DNA of 64,000 bases, taken from the NCBI GenBank assembly GCA_051653625.1, contig JBOFWM010000063.1, positions 44,004-108,003 on the forward strand, in the 5' to 3' direction. The position numbers and the translations under genes are program-made. The notes beneath the pieces were generated by a model. It saw only the letters and a list, made by a program, of their open reading frames with translations. It made no database searches and was not told the DNA's origin. This document shows positions 1 through 8,309 of the stretch, piece after piece. Each line of letters begins with the position of its first letter. Position 1 is the first letter of the stretch. The DNA comes from SFDP01 sp051653625 (GTDB lineage: Bacteria; Bacillota; Clostridia; Lachnospirales; Lachnospiraceae).

Positions 1-765
1 GAAATGAGTTCGGATGAAGAGAGAGTATTATTACCAAAAAAACAAGTGCCAGAAGGAAAAGAAATCGGAGATTTATTAACTGTTTTTTTGTATAAAGATT
101 CAAAAGATCGTTTGATTGCAACAACAAACCAACCTTTGTTATTAATGGATGAAGTAAAACCATTAAAAGTTGCACAAGTTGGTAAATTAGGAGCTTTCTT
201 AAATTGGGGACTTGAAAAGGATTTGTTTTTACCATTTAAAGAACAAACGATGTCATTACAAGAGGGAGATACTTGTTTAGTTGCATTATATATTGATAAG
301 AGCAAACGTCTCTGTGCCACAATGAAAATATATCATTATTTAGATTTAGATAGTGAGTATGAAAAAGATGATATTGTTGAAGGTACGGTTTATGAAATTA
401 GTGAAGAATTTGGAGCGTTTGTTGCAGTTGATAACAAATATTCTGCTTTAATTCCAAGAAAAGAATTTTTTGGAACAGTAAAAGTGGGAGATATTATTTC
501 TGCACGTGTTAGTGGTGTGAAAGAAGATGGGAAGTTAGACTTATCGATTAGAGAAAAAGGGTTAGCACAAATAGAAAAAGATGCCTTAAAAGTGATTGAG
601 GTAATTGAAAGTTTTGATGGTGCTTTACCATTTAATGATAAAGCAAATCCAGAAGTGATTAGACGTGAAATGCAAATGAGTAAGAATGAATTTAAAAAAG
701 CAGTTGGAAATTTATTGAAGAAAGGACTCATTGAAATTACAGAAAGTTCTATACGTTTGATATAA
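1..765 (+). CDS. CvfB-like S1 RNA-binding protein (5' end outside window)
   Basis: The visible 253 or more residues look like the CvfB/YitL family, RNA-binding proteins made of several S1-like OB folds and a C-terminal winged helix. An S1 domain is clear from about residue 127 to 187 (VEGTVYEI... to LDLSIREK), and the last 60 residues form the winged-helix part. Family members are about 280-300 aa, and the frame is still open at base 1, so the true start probably lies upstream; the ATG at base 4 is only the first one in view. The next gene starts 22 bases later on the same strand. Function beyond RNA binding is inferred from the family. Confidence 0.75.
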   Translation, partial: EMSSDEERVLLPKKQVPEGKEIGDLLTVFLYKDSKDRLIATTNQPLLLMDEVKPLKVAQVGKLGAFLNWGLEKDLFLPFKEQTMSLQEGDTCLVALYIDKSKRLCATMKIYHYLDLDSEYEKDDIVEGTVYEISEEFGAFVAVDNKYSALIPRKEFFGTVKVGDIISARVSGVKEDGKLDLSIREKGLAQIEKDALKVIEVIESFDGALPFNDKANPEVIRREMQMSKNEFKKAVGNLLKKGLIEITESSIRLI

Positions 766-787
766 AAAAAGAAAGGCAAATAATAGT

Positions 788-1699
788 ATGAATGCAAAAA
801 AAACAAATGTCCTTTTTTTGACCATTATTTTATATCATATAGTTGCAGTGATTTTGTTATCGATCTTTACTATTTTTATGAATATTTCAATAGTTGGAAG
901 TTTATTATTTAGCCAAAGTATTTTAATTATTCCAACATATATTGTTTGGTATCTTTTGAAAGAAAAGGGAAGTTTGAAACAAGAAATTAGCATAAAAAAA
1001 ATAAAACCAAGTACAATTATCTTGACTATTTTTTATACATGGGCATTAATGCCACTCATTACATTGATAAATGCCATTAGTATGTTATTTGTAGAAAATA
1101 CAGTCATAAATATGAGTGGTGAAATATTTCAGATGCCGTTTGCGTTATCATTTTTTATGATAGGAATATTTGGACCGATTATTGAAGAAGTGGTTTTTCG
1201 TGGTTTTATTTTTAAAGGATATCGAAGAAGTGGAAATGCAATGGGTGCCATTCTTCTATCAGCTCTTTTATTTGGATTGATGCATATGAATATTAATCAA
1301 GCAATGTATGCATTTGTAATCGGAATAGCACTTGCATTTTTAGTGGAAGTTACAGGTAGTATTTTTCCTGCAATTATTATGCATATGGTAATTAATTGCC
1401 AATCTGTTATTTCTATGTATCTAACGGAATTTTTTAATCCAGGTGTTTTAGAAGAGACAAGTGTGATTACACAAGGGATAGAAGCATTTTATATTCAAAG
1501 TGCTATAGTATCTTATTTTATTATATCATTATTCACAACTACAATTGCTTGGATTATACTGAAAAAAATAGGAAGAAATGAAGGATTTGTAATACAAAGA
1601 GATAGGTTGCTAGAGGCGAATTATCAAGAAAAAAGAGTTACAATGCCGTTGGTAATTGCTGTTATAATTTGTATTTTTTATATGGTATTCACTATATAA
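788..1699 (+). CDS. CPBP-family intramembrane metalloprotease
   Basis: A 303-residue protein with about eight hydrophobic segments. It carries the CAAX protease/bacteriocin-processing (CPBP, ABI) signature: E133-E134 and R138 in EEVVFRG, H166 in FGLMHMN, and H199 with N203 in the last conserved helix. These are the usual catalytic/metal positions, so it should be an active membrane protease; the substrate cannot be told from sequence. It follows the cvfB-like gene closely and ends just before a strong bidirectional terminator, so the two genes may form a unit. Confidence 0.8.
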   Translation: MNAKKTNVLFLTIILYHIVAVILLSIFTIFMNISIVGSLLFSQSILIIPTYIVWYLLKEKGSLKQEISIKKIKPSTIILTIFYTWALMPLITLINAISMLFVENTVINMSGEIFQMPFALSFFMIGIFGPIIEEVVFRGFIFKGYRRSGNAMGAILLSALLFGLMHMNINQAMYAFVIGIALAFLVEVTGSIFPAIIMHMVINCQSVISMYLTEFFNPGVLEETSVITQGIEAFYIQSAIVSYFIISLFTTTIAWIILKKIGRNEGFVIQRDRLLEANYQEKRVTMPLVIAVIICIFYMVFTI

Positions 1700-1700
1700 G

Positions 1701-1735
1701 AAAAACGGGTAAGCATGATACTTACCCGTTTTTCT
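1701..1735. terminator. Bidirectional intrinsic terminator
   Basis: A 13-bp perfect stem (AAAAACGGGTAAG pairs with CTTACCCGTTTTT) with a 7-base loop and a T run on both sides. It lies between the convergent CPBP protease and YjfB-like genes and can serve both. Confidence 0.9.
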
Positions 1736-1926
1736 TATACGATTACATCGATGTTAGAGCCTATGTTAGGATTTACGGAACGAGAAAGAGCAGCACCTTC
1801 TAACATTTTCACCATATTTTGTCCTTGTACGTCATTCGTATCAAGCATTTTTCCTAAAACAGCATATCCTACATTTGATAAAGCAGAATTTGTTGCAAGT
1901 GATGTGGATAAAGCAGCAATATTCAT
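1735..1926 (-). CDS. YjfB-type putative motility protein
   Basis: A 63-residue protein starting MNIAALSTSL. The start at 1926 was chosen because GGAGGG lies 8 bases upstream; the frame stays open further up but without such a site. Sequence and size fit the YjfB family (putative motility protein), small proteins common in flagellated Firmicutes with no established biochemical role. It stands alone on the minus strand. A possible promoter (TTGATA, 16 bases, CATAAT, within 1981-2008) is upstream. Presence agrees with the flagellar rod genes at 15.7-17.7 kb. Confidence 0.7.
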   Translation of the reverse strand: MNIAALSTSLATNSALSNVGYAVLGKMLDTNDVQGQNMVKMLEGAALSRSVNPNIGSNIDVIV

Positions 1927-2038
1927 ATTCCATTCCCTCCGTTCTATAAAATAAAGATGATAAATAAAGTCTATCAAATAATTATGTTTACGACAAGATG
2001 TATATCAAATAAAATGATAAAACTTAAGATTGATAGAA

Positions 2039-2067
2039 TTGAAAAGAAAGAATAAGTTTGATATAAT
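2039..2067 (+). promoter_or_regulatory. Sigma-A type promoter
   Basis: TTGAAA at 2039-2044, a 17-base spacer and TATAAT at 2062-2067, 45 bases before the start of the GT26-like gene. Confidence 0.7.
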
Positions 2068-2111
2068 GAAAATTAATACTTTCTAAGATAAATAGGAAAG
2101 CGAGAACCAAT

Positions 2112-2783
2112 ATGAAAGTGAATCTACTAGGAATAACTTTTGAAGATTTTAATGTCAAAGAAGGATTAAGAAAAGCAAATATTTATTTGAAAAGTGGTGC
2201 ATTAAACACAATTGCATATGTATCCGTAAAAAAACTAATGCAAGCCTCAAAAGATGAGGAAGAATCTAAGCGGTGGGAAGTTATAGATCTTATAGTCTGT
2301 GAAGATAAAGAAGTGCTAGAAGCACTAAATATAACAGCAAGAAATCGAAGTAAAGAAGTAGAAGAAAATGAATTTTTGACTGAATTTTTGAAAAGGATTG
2401 TAAGAAATCAAAGCACAGTCTTTTTGCTTTCGAAAGATCAGGTAGAGGCACAACGTGTTGAGAATGAATTAAGAAAATTACAAAGTGGAATTAAAATTGT
2501 AAAAAATTGTAGTATTGATGAATATTCTATTAATTTGGATGGGCTAATTAACGATATGAACAGTTTGACACCAAATGTGATATTATCATCATTAGAAATG
2601 AATGAAACATTAAAGCTTATGGAAACTTATAGAGGATTATTGAGTGCTGAAGTTTGGATGGCTTTGCCAAATGAAATTACAAAAAATAGAAAAAATGCTG
2701 CAATTTTTAAATTTATAAAAAGCATATACATAAAATTGTTTATTCGAAAAGTAAATAGTTTTCATGATGAAGAGTCTAAGTAA
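2112..2783 (+). CDS. Degenerate WecG/TagA/CpsF (GT26)-like protein
   Basis: A 223-residue protein whose order of segments follows the WecG/TagA/CpsF glycosyltransferase family: an N-terminal LLGITFEDFNV part, a central STVFLLSKD strand with a following ELRKLQSGIKIV segment, then a TPNVILSSLEMN part and a final amphipathic region. The usual TPN and PDG active-site motifs of the N-terminal half are missing, so it may be an inactive or repurposed relative. Its own promoter and terminator make it a single-gene unit. It could also be an unrelated Rossmann-like protein; the assignment rests on pattern only. Confidence 0.5.
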   Translation: MKVNLLGITFEDFNVKEGLRKANIYLKSGALNTIAYVSVKKLMQASKDEEESKRWEVIDLIVCEDKEVLEALNITARNRSKEVEENEFLTEFLKRIVRNQSTVFLLSKDQVEAQRVENELRKLQSGIKIVKNCSIDEYSINLDGLINDMNSLTPNVILSSLEMNETLKLMETYRGLLSAEVWMALPNEITKNRKNAAIFKFIKSIYIKLFIRKVNSFHDEESK

Positions 2784-2799
2784 AAATAGACTCTTTTAG
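2771..2799 (+). terminator. Intrinsic terminator
   Basis: AGAGTCTA at 2771-2778 pairs with TAGACTCT at 2787-2794 and is followed by TTTTAGTT. The stem overlaps the last codons of the preceding gene. Confidence 0.75.
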
Positions 2800-2916
2800 T
2801 TATGATTGCTAAAAAGATGTTTTTTTCTATAGATTTTTTTGTAATTATCAATTAAACTGTAAAATAGCATTAGGACGAATAACGAAGGTTAGTCCGAGAA
2901 AGGTATGGTTACTATT

Positions 2917-4005
2917 ATGATCTCAAATCAGATTTTACAAAATACAATTGAAGGAATTAAAGCAATTGGTAGGGTGGAATTATGTGTGGTTGATACGGAT
3001 GGCAAGATTGTTGCTACTACAACTTCAGAATTAGAAGGGTGTACTACATCAGCTACTGCATTTGCAATTTCACCAGCAGATAGTCAGGAAGTTTCTGGTA
3101 ATCAATATTTTAAAATATATGATGAACAACAAATTGAATATATATTAGTGGCAAGTGGTCCAGGTGATGGTGTTTATATGATTGGAAAAATGGCATCATT
3201 TCAAATCCAAAATTTATTAGTCGCCTATAAAGAACGTTTTGATAAAGATAACTTTATCAAAAATCTATTGTTGGATAATTTGTTATTGGTAGATATTTAT
3301 AGTAGAGCCAAAAAATTACATATTCAACCAGAAGAAAAACGTGTTACAATTATTATTGAGGGACATGTTGGAAAAGATAGCAATATTTTAGAATTGATGC
3401 GTGGACAATTTGGAACAAATAATAAAGACTTTATCACTGCAGTAGATGAACATAATGTGATTGTTGTAAAAGAATTAGGCGACAATGATACAAATAATGA
3501 AATTGATAAGATTATAAAGAGTTACCAAGTGTTTTTAGCAAAAGAGGGAATCAAAGATGTTCATTTTGCATATGGAACAATTGTAAAAGAAATTAAAGAG
3601 GTAAGTAGATCCTTTAAAGAAGCGAAAATGGCACTTGATGTAGGAAGAATTTTCTTTACAGAACGAAATATTATTGCATACAGTGAATTAGGAATTGGTC
3701 GTTTGATTTATCAATTACCAATTCCGTTATGTAAAATGTTTATTCGAGAGATTTTTGGGGGGAAAAGTCCAGATGACTTTGATGAAGAAACATTAACTAC
3801 TATAATGAAATTTTTTGAAAATAGTTTAAATGTTTCAGAAACATCACGTCAATTATTTATACACAGAAATACATTGGTGTATAGATTAGATAAACTACAA
3901 AAAACAACTGGTCTTGATTTAAGAGTGTTTGAAGATGCAATTACCTTTAAAATTGCTTTAATGGTAGTGAAATATATGAGATACATGGAAAGTTTTGAAT
4001 ACTAG
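2917..4005 (+). CDS. PucR/CdaR-type transcriptional regulator
   Basis: A regulator of about 362 residues. The N-terminal 130 residues look like a sensory domain (VDTDGKIVATT), the middle resembles the GGDEF-like CdaR domain, and the C-terminal 60 residues carry the PucR helix-turn-helix (NVSETSRQLFIHRNTLVYRLDKL is split by the recognition helix; key residues S, R, N, T, Y, R). An ATG at 2905 is in frame but sits 1 base after GAGAAAGG, so the ATG at 2917 is preferred. It overlaps nothing if ftsE starts at 4016. Its position ahead of ftsE suggests cotranscription; target genes are unknown. Confidence 0.75.
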   Translation: MISNQILQNTIEGIKAIGRVELCVVDTDGKIVATTTSELEGCTTSATAFAISPADSQEVSGNQYFKIYDEQQIEYILVASGPGDGVYMIGKMASFQIQNLLVAYKERFDKDNFIKNLLLDNLLLVDIYSRAKKLHIQPEEKRVTIIIEGHVGKDSNILELMRGQFGTNNKDFITAVDEHNVIVVKELGDNDTNNEIDKIIKSYQVFLAKEGIKDVHFAYGTIVKEIKEVSRSFKEAKMALDVGRIFFTERNIIAYSELGIGRLIYQLPIPLCKMFIREIFGGKSPDDFDEETLTTIMKFFENSLNVSETSRQLFIHRNTLVYRLDKLQKTTGLDLRVFEDAITFKIALMVVKYMRYMESFEY

Positions 4006-4015
4006 GAGAAAAATC

Positions 4016-4750
4016 GTGGCAATTAGAAAAAAGAAGAAAGAAACAAAAATACCAGAAGAAAATATTATAGTGTTGAAAGGTGTTACAAAAGCATATTCAA
4101 CTGGAGCACCAGCACTAAATGGAGTTGACCTTACCATTCGATCAGGAGAATTTGTATTTATTGTAGGTGATAGTGGTTCGGGTAAATCAACATTAATTAA
4201 ATTATTATTAAGAGAATTGACTCCTACTGCTGGGAAAATATTTGTAAATGGGGAAGATGTAGAGGCTTTAAAAAGACGACATGTTCCCAAATTTAGAAGA
4301 AATATGGGAGTTGTTTTTCAAGATTTCCGATTATTAAAAGATCGAAATGTATATGATAATGTCGCATTTGCGCAACGAATTACACAAGTACCAACAAGAG
4401 AAATTAGAAAAAATGTACCTTCTATTTTAGCAGTAGTAGGTCTTGCAGGAAAATATAAAGCCAAACCCAAACAACTTTCAGGTGGGGAACAACAAAGAGT
4501 TGCATTAGCGAGAGCCTTAATTAATCGTCCACCAATTTTATTAGCTGATGAACCAACAGGAAATTTAGATCCAAAGAATTCTTGGGAAATTATGAAGTTA
4601 TTAGATCAAATTAATAAAAAAGGTACCACTGTTTTAGTAGTGACTCACAATAGAGAAATTGTAAATGAAATGCAAAAAAGAGTTATTACAATGAAAAAAG
4701 GTGTTATTGTCAGTGATGAAGAAAAAGGTGGTTATATAGATGAAGATTAG
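4016..4750 (+). CDS. ftsE: Cell division ATP-binding protein FtsE
   Basis: ABC ATPase of 244 residues with Walker A GDSGSGKST (51-59), signature LSGGEQQRVALARAL and Walker B ILLADEP. With FtsX it forms the membrane complex that switches on a periplasmic/extracellular murein hydrolase at division. A longer frame from ATG 3995 overlaps the preceding gene; the GTG at 4016 is preferred because AGGAG lies 7 bases before it. The gene overlaps ftsX by 11 bases, showing translational coupling. Confidence 0.95.
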   Translation: MAIRKKKKETKIPEENIIVLKGVTKAYSTGAPALNGVDLTIRSGEFVFIVGDSGSGKSTLIKLLLRELTPTAGKIFVNGEDVEALKRRHVPKFRRNMGVVFQDFRLLKDRNVYDNVAFAQRITQVPTREIRKNVPSILAVVGLAGKYKAKPKQLSGGEQQRVALARALINRPPILLADEPTGNLDPKNSWEIMKLLDQINKKGTTVLVVTHNREIVNEMQKRVITMKKGVIVSDEEKGGYIDED

Positions 4751-5636
4751 TGCATTTTTTTATACATTAAAACAAGGAGTAGCAAATATATTTCGTAATT
4801 TTTGGTTTTCGTTAGCTTCAGTTGCGACAATAAGTGCATGTTTATTATTATTTGGAGTGTTTTATGCAATTATTGCAAACTTTCAAAGTATTGTAAAATC
4901 AGCGGAACAAGGTGTAAGCGTTACAGTATTTTTTGATGAAGAGTTAGAGGAAGCAAAAATAAAAGAGATTGGTGAAATGATTTTAAGAAGAGCAGAAGTT
5001 TCTAAAATTGTTTTTGTTTCAGAGGATGAGGCATGGGAGAGTTTTAGAGTAGATTATCTTGGAGAATATGCAGATGGTTTCACAGAGAATCCGCTTGCAG
5101 GATCTTCTCATTATGAAATATATCTTTCGGATATTTCATTACAAGCTAATCTTGTGCAATATTTAGAATCCGTTGAGGGAGTAAGAGATGTGAATCGTTC
5201 AGAAGTAACCGCTTCAACATTAAGTGGGATTAATATGTTGATTGCGTATGTATCGATTGGTATCATAGGAATTCTTTTAGCGGTATCCGTATTTTTGATT
5301 AGCAATACAGTTATGATTGGTATTTCAGTGCGAAAAGAAGAAATTAATATTATGAAGTATATCGGTGCTACAGATTTTTTTGTTAGAGCGCCATTTGTAA
5401 TAGAAGGTATGGTTATTGGAGTAATTGGATCTTGTATTCCTTTGGCTATTATTTATTTTTTGTATAATAATATTATCCAATATATTTTAGAACGTTTTTC
5501 TGTATTAACATCACTACTTAACTTTTTACCGGTTGGTGAAGTTTTTACACTACTTACTCCAGTTTCGCTAGCAATAGGGCTAGGAATTGGATTTTGGGGA
5601 AGTTTTTCAACAGTAAGAAAACATTTACGTGTATAA
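4740..5636 (+). CDS. ftsX: Cell division protein FtsX
   Basis: A 298-residue FtsX/MacB-type permease: one N-terminal membrane helix (about 20-47), an extracellular domain (about 48-165, including the SEDEAWESFR segment), and three C-terminal membrane helices. It partners FtsE and likely acts on the coiled-coil M23 hydrolase encoded next, an arrangement known from Streptococcus PcsB and Gram-negative EnvC systems. It starts inside the end of ftsE. Confidence 0.95.
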   Translation: MKISAFFYTLKQGVANIFRNFWFSLASVATISACLLLFGVFYAIIANFQSIVKSAEQGVSVTVFFDEELEEAKIKEIGEMILRRAEVSKIVFVSEDEAWESFRVDYLGEYADGFTENPLAGSSHYEIYLSDISLQANLVQYLESVEGVRDVNRSEVTASTLSGINMLIAYVSIGIIGILLAVSVFLISNTVMIGISVRKEEINIMKYIGATDFFVRAPFVIEGMVIGVIGSCIPLAIIYFLYNNIIQYILERFSVLTSLLNFLPVGEVFTLLTPVSLAIGLGIGFWGSFSTVRKHLRV

Positions 5637-5686
5637 TGTAAGTTTTATATTATACTTTTGCGAAAAAGAAAAGGATACTTAATAAA

Positions 5687-6898
5687 ATGAAAAAATTATA
5701 TCAAATTCTTATTCTTGCAATCTTTTTTTTGTTTTTTGCGTTTCAACCATCTGGAATAACTGTACAAGCTACACAAAGTTTAGATGATAGTATTGAACAA
5801 AAAAAAGAAGAAATTAAAAAGGCAGAAGAAGAGAAAAAGAATCTTCAACAGGGACTTACCAATGTTAAAGAAATGCTTGAAAATCTTGAATCAACGAAGT
5901 CTAATTTAGAAAACTATGTTGTAAAATTGGATGGACAATTAACAACAGTGGAACAAAAAATTAATGAATTATTTGTTATGATTGAGGAAAAAGAGCAAGA
6001 AATCAAAAAAACAACAAAAGAATTAGAAGAAGCAGAACAGTTAGAAAAAGAGCAGTATGAAGCGATGAAAACACGTATCCGATTTATGTATGAAAAGGGA
6101 GATACTTTTTATTTAGAACTTCTTTTTTCGTCTACAAGTTTTGGTGAAATGTTAAATAAAGCAGAATACATAGAAGCATTATCTGCTTATGATCGTACTA
6201 TGCTTGATGCTTATCAAAAAAATCGTGAATACATTGAAGTTTGTAAAGAAGAGCTAGAGTTAGAAGAGGAACTTTTAAAAGATGCAAAAGCTGCTGTAGA
6301 AAAAGAGCAAGCAAATTTATCTTCCTTAATTTCAGCAAAGGAAGGTGAAATTACAAAGTATGAGGGAGATATTTCTACTCAAGCACAAGCCATTAAAGAA
6401 TATGAAGAAGAAATTAAAGCACAAAATGCGGTAATTGCAGCGTTAGAAGCCGAAAGAAAGCGTCTTGAAGCAGAGAATGAAAGTAAATTCGATTATGATG
6501 GTGGTATGTTTGCGTGGCCAGCACCTTCTTATACAAGAATTTCTGACGATTATGGGAATAGAATACATCCAATTTTAAATGTACAACAATTTCATAATGG
6601 AGTGGATATGGCAGCGCCAAGTGGAACACCGATTTTGTCAGCATACGATGGGGAAGTAGTTGCTGCAACATATAATGCAACAATGGGAAATTATGTTATG
6701 ATTAATCATGGTGGAGGACTTTACACCATTTATATGCATGCATCAGCGCTTTACACTTCAGAAGGTGCAAAAGTTGCAAGAGGTGATAAAATAGCAGCAG
6801 TTGGTACAACAGGTAGATCTACAGGAAATCATTTACATTTTAGCGTAAGATTAAATGGTAGTTATGTTAGTCCTTGGAATTATTTGAATAAACCATAA
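5687..6898 (+). CDS. Coiled-coil M23 (LytM) murein hydrolase, FtsEX effector
   Basis: A 403-residue secreted protein: signal peptide (about 1-29, cleavage after QATQ-like region), a long charged coiled coil (about 32-255), then a LytM/M23 peptidase domain (about 275-400). The metal ligands H303 and D307 (HNGVD) and H382/H384 (HLH) are present, so the endopeptidase should be active. Coiled-coil hydrolases or activators next to ftsEX are typical clients of that ABC complex, here probably splitting the septal wall. It is 50 bases after ftsX. Confidence 0.88.
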   Translation: MKKLYQILILAIFFLFFAFQPSGITVQATQSLDDSIEQKKEEIKKAEEEKKNLQQGLTNVKEMLENLESTKSNLENYVVKLDGQLTTVEQKINELFVMIEEKEQEIKKTTKELEEAEQLEKEQYEAMKTRIRFMYEKGDTFYLELLFSSTSFGEMLNKAEYIEALSAYDRTMLDAYQKNREYIEVCKEELELEEELLKDAKAAVEKEQANLSSLISAKEGEITKYEGDISTQAQAIKEYEEEIKAQNAVIAALEAERKRLEAENESKFDYDGGMFAWPAPSYTRISDDYGNRIHPILNVQQFHNGVDMAAPSGTPILSAYDGEVVAATYNATMGNYVMINHGGGLYTIYMHASALYTSEGAKVARGDKIAAVGTTGRSTGNHLHFSVRLNGSYVSPWNYLNKP

Positions 6899-6962
6899 AT
6901 AAGAAACATATAGTAAAATTAAGAATAAATATAATTTATATGCCCTAGGAAAAGGAAAAAAT

Positions 6963-8192
6963 ATGGAATCTGAAAATAGAAAGTCATACCGTAGAGGTTT
7001 TTTAGGAGGAGTACTTCTTGCAATTTTAATTGTAATGCTTTACTCACTTGGTAGTAAGGTTTACTCAGTATATGTAAAACCATATGTTAGTTTAAGTTCT
7101 TCAACAAACGTTGGAGAAAAAGAAATACTTTTAGATACGCAAACAAGTACAAAGATCGAAGTGATTGAAGGTGCAATTCAACAGTATTTTTTAAATGATA
7201 TTTCGCTGAAAAATCTAGAGGACGGAATATATTCAGGTATATTAGATGCATTAGAAGATCCATATTCAGAATATTATACTGCAGAAGAATTAATTAGTAT
7301 TCAAGAAAAGACGGAAGGTATTTATTACGGAATTGGTGCTTACATTGGAATTGATGAAAAAACAAATTTATCTGTTTTAAGTGGAATTATTGAAAATACC
7401 CCTGCACAAGAAGCAGGATTGCAAGCAGGAGATGTAATCTATAAGGTAGATGGAGTATCTACAGAAGGAAAAGATACAACAGAAGTTGTAGCTCTTATTA
7501 AAGGGGAAGAAGGGAGCAAAGTTCTTTTGACGATTATAAGACAAGGGGAAGCTGCTTATCTTGAAATTGAAGTTGAAAGAAGAAAAATCGAAACACCGAC
7601 TGTTGAATATAAAATGTTAGAAGACAATATTGGATACATTCGAATTTTAGAATTTGATGATATTACACTCGATCAATTTACAGAAGCATTAGCTGTTTGC
7701 GAGGGATCTGGAATGACAGGACTAATTCTTGATTTAAGAAATAATCCTGGAGGCAATCTAACAACAGTATGTGAGATTGCAAGAATGTTGCTACCGAAAG
7801 GCCTTATTGTATATACTGAAAATAAATATGGAGAGCGAGAAGAATATAGTGGTGATGGAACGAGAGAAATTCAAATTCCATTAGTTGTACTTACGAATGA
7901 ATATAGCGCTAGTGCATCAGAAATTCTTGCAGGTGCAATTAAAGATTATGAAAAAGGTACCATTTTAGGAACTACTACATATGGAAAAGGAATTGTGCAA
8001 AGAATTATAGGATTATCAGATGGTTCTGCTTTAAAATTAACAGTAAGTAAATACTATACTCCTAAGGGAAATGATATTCATGGAATAGGTGTATCTCCCG
8101 ATGTTGAAGTTAAGTTCGATAGTGAAACATATTTGTTGAATGGAAAAGATAATCAATTAGAAGCAGCAATTTCGCTTTTGAAAAATGAATAA
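6963..8192 (+). CDS. ctpA: S41 C-terminal processing peptidase
   Basis: A 409-residue protease with an N-terminal membrane anchor (about 14-32), a PDZ domain (about 110-190) and the S41 catalytic domain with the Ser motif YSASASEI and the Lys motif TTYGKG. Length and order match CtpA/CtpB carboxyl-terminal proteases, which act outside the membrane. Position after ftsEX and the hydrolase is common in Clostridia and suggests processing of cell-envelope proteins, as Pseudomonas CtpA does for murein hydrolases; that link is inferred. A terminator follows. Confidence 0.9.
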   Translation: MESENRKSYRRGFLGGVLLAILIVMLYSLGSKVYSVYVKPYVSLSSSTNVGEKEILLDTQTSTKIEVIEGAIQQYFLNDISLKNLEDGIYSGILDALEDPYSEYYTAEELISIQEKTEGIYYGIGAYIGIDEKTNLSVLSGIIENTPAQEAGLQAGDVIYKVDGVSTEGKDTTEVVALIKGEEGSKVLLTIIRQGEAAYLEIEVERRKIETPTVEYKMLEDNIGYIRILEFDDITLDQFTEALAVCEGSGMTGLILDLRNNPGGNLTTVCEIARMLLPKGLIVYTENKYGEREEYSGDGTREIQIPLVVLTNEYSASASEILAGAIKDYEKGTILGTTTYGKGIVQRIIGLSDGSALKLTVSKYYTPKGNDIHGIGVSPDVEVKFDSETYLLNGKDNQLEAAISLLKNE

Positions 8193-8199
8193 AGATGAG

Positions 8200-8234
8200 A
8201 AAAGCTGAGCAGAATTTCTGTTCAGCTTTTTTTA
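8200..8234 (+). terminator. Intrinsic terminator after ctpA
   Basis: A 14-bp stem starting AAAGCTGAGCAG and closing CTGTTCAGCTTT (one G-T pair) around AATTT, followed by a run of T. It ends the ftsEX-ctpA transcript. Confidence 0.88.
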
Positions 8235-8245
8235 AAAAAGAAATG

Positions 8246-8274
8246 TTGTTTGTAATATAAAAAAGAATTATAAT
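8246..8274 (+). promoter_or_regulatory. Sigma-A type promoter
   Basis: TTGTTT (8246-8251), a 17-base spacer and TATAAT (8269-8274), 36 bases before the transglutaminase-like gene and just after the ctpA terminator. Confidence 0.6.
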
Positions 8275-8309
8275 GGTAATAAATATAAGGAATAAATGGA
8301 GCACACTAT

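Noticed and set aside
1715..1954. Plus-strand open frame opposite the YjfB-like gene
   Set aside because: It lacks a ribosome-binding site and covers a gene with a good start site and family match on the other strand.
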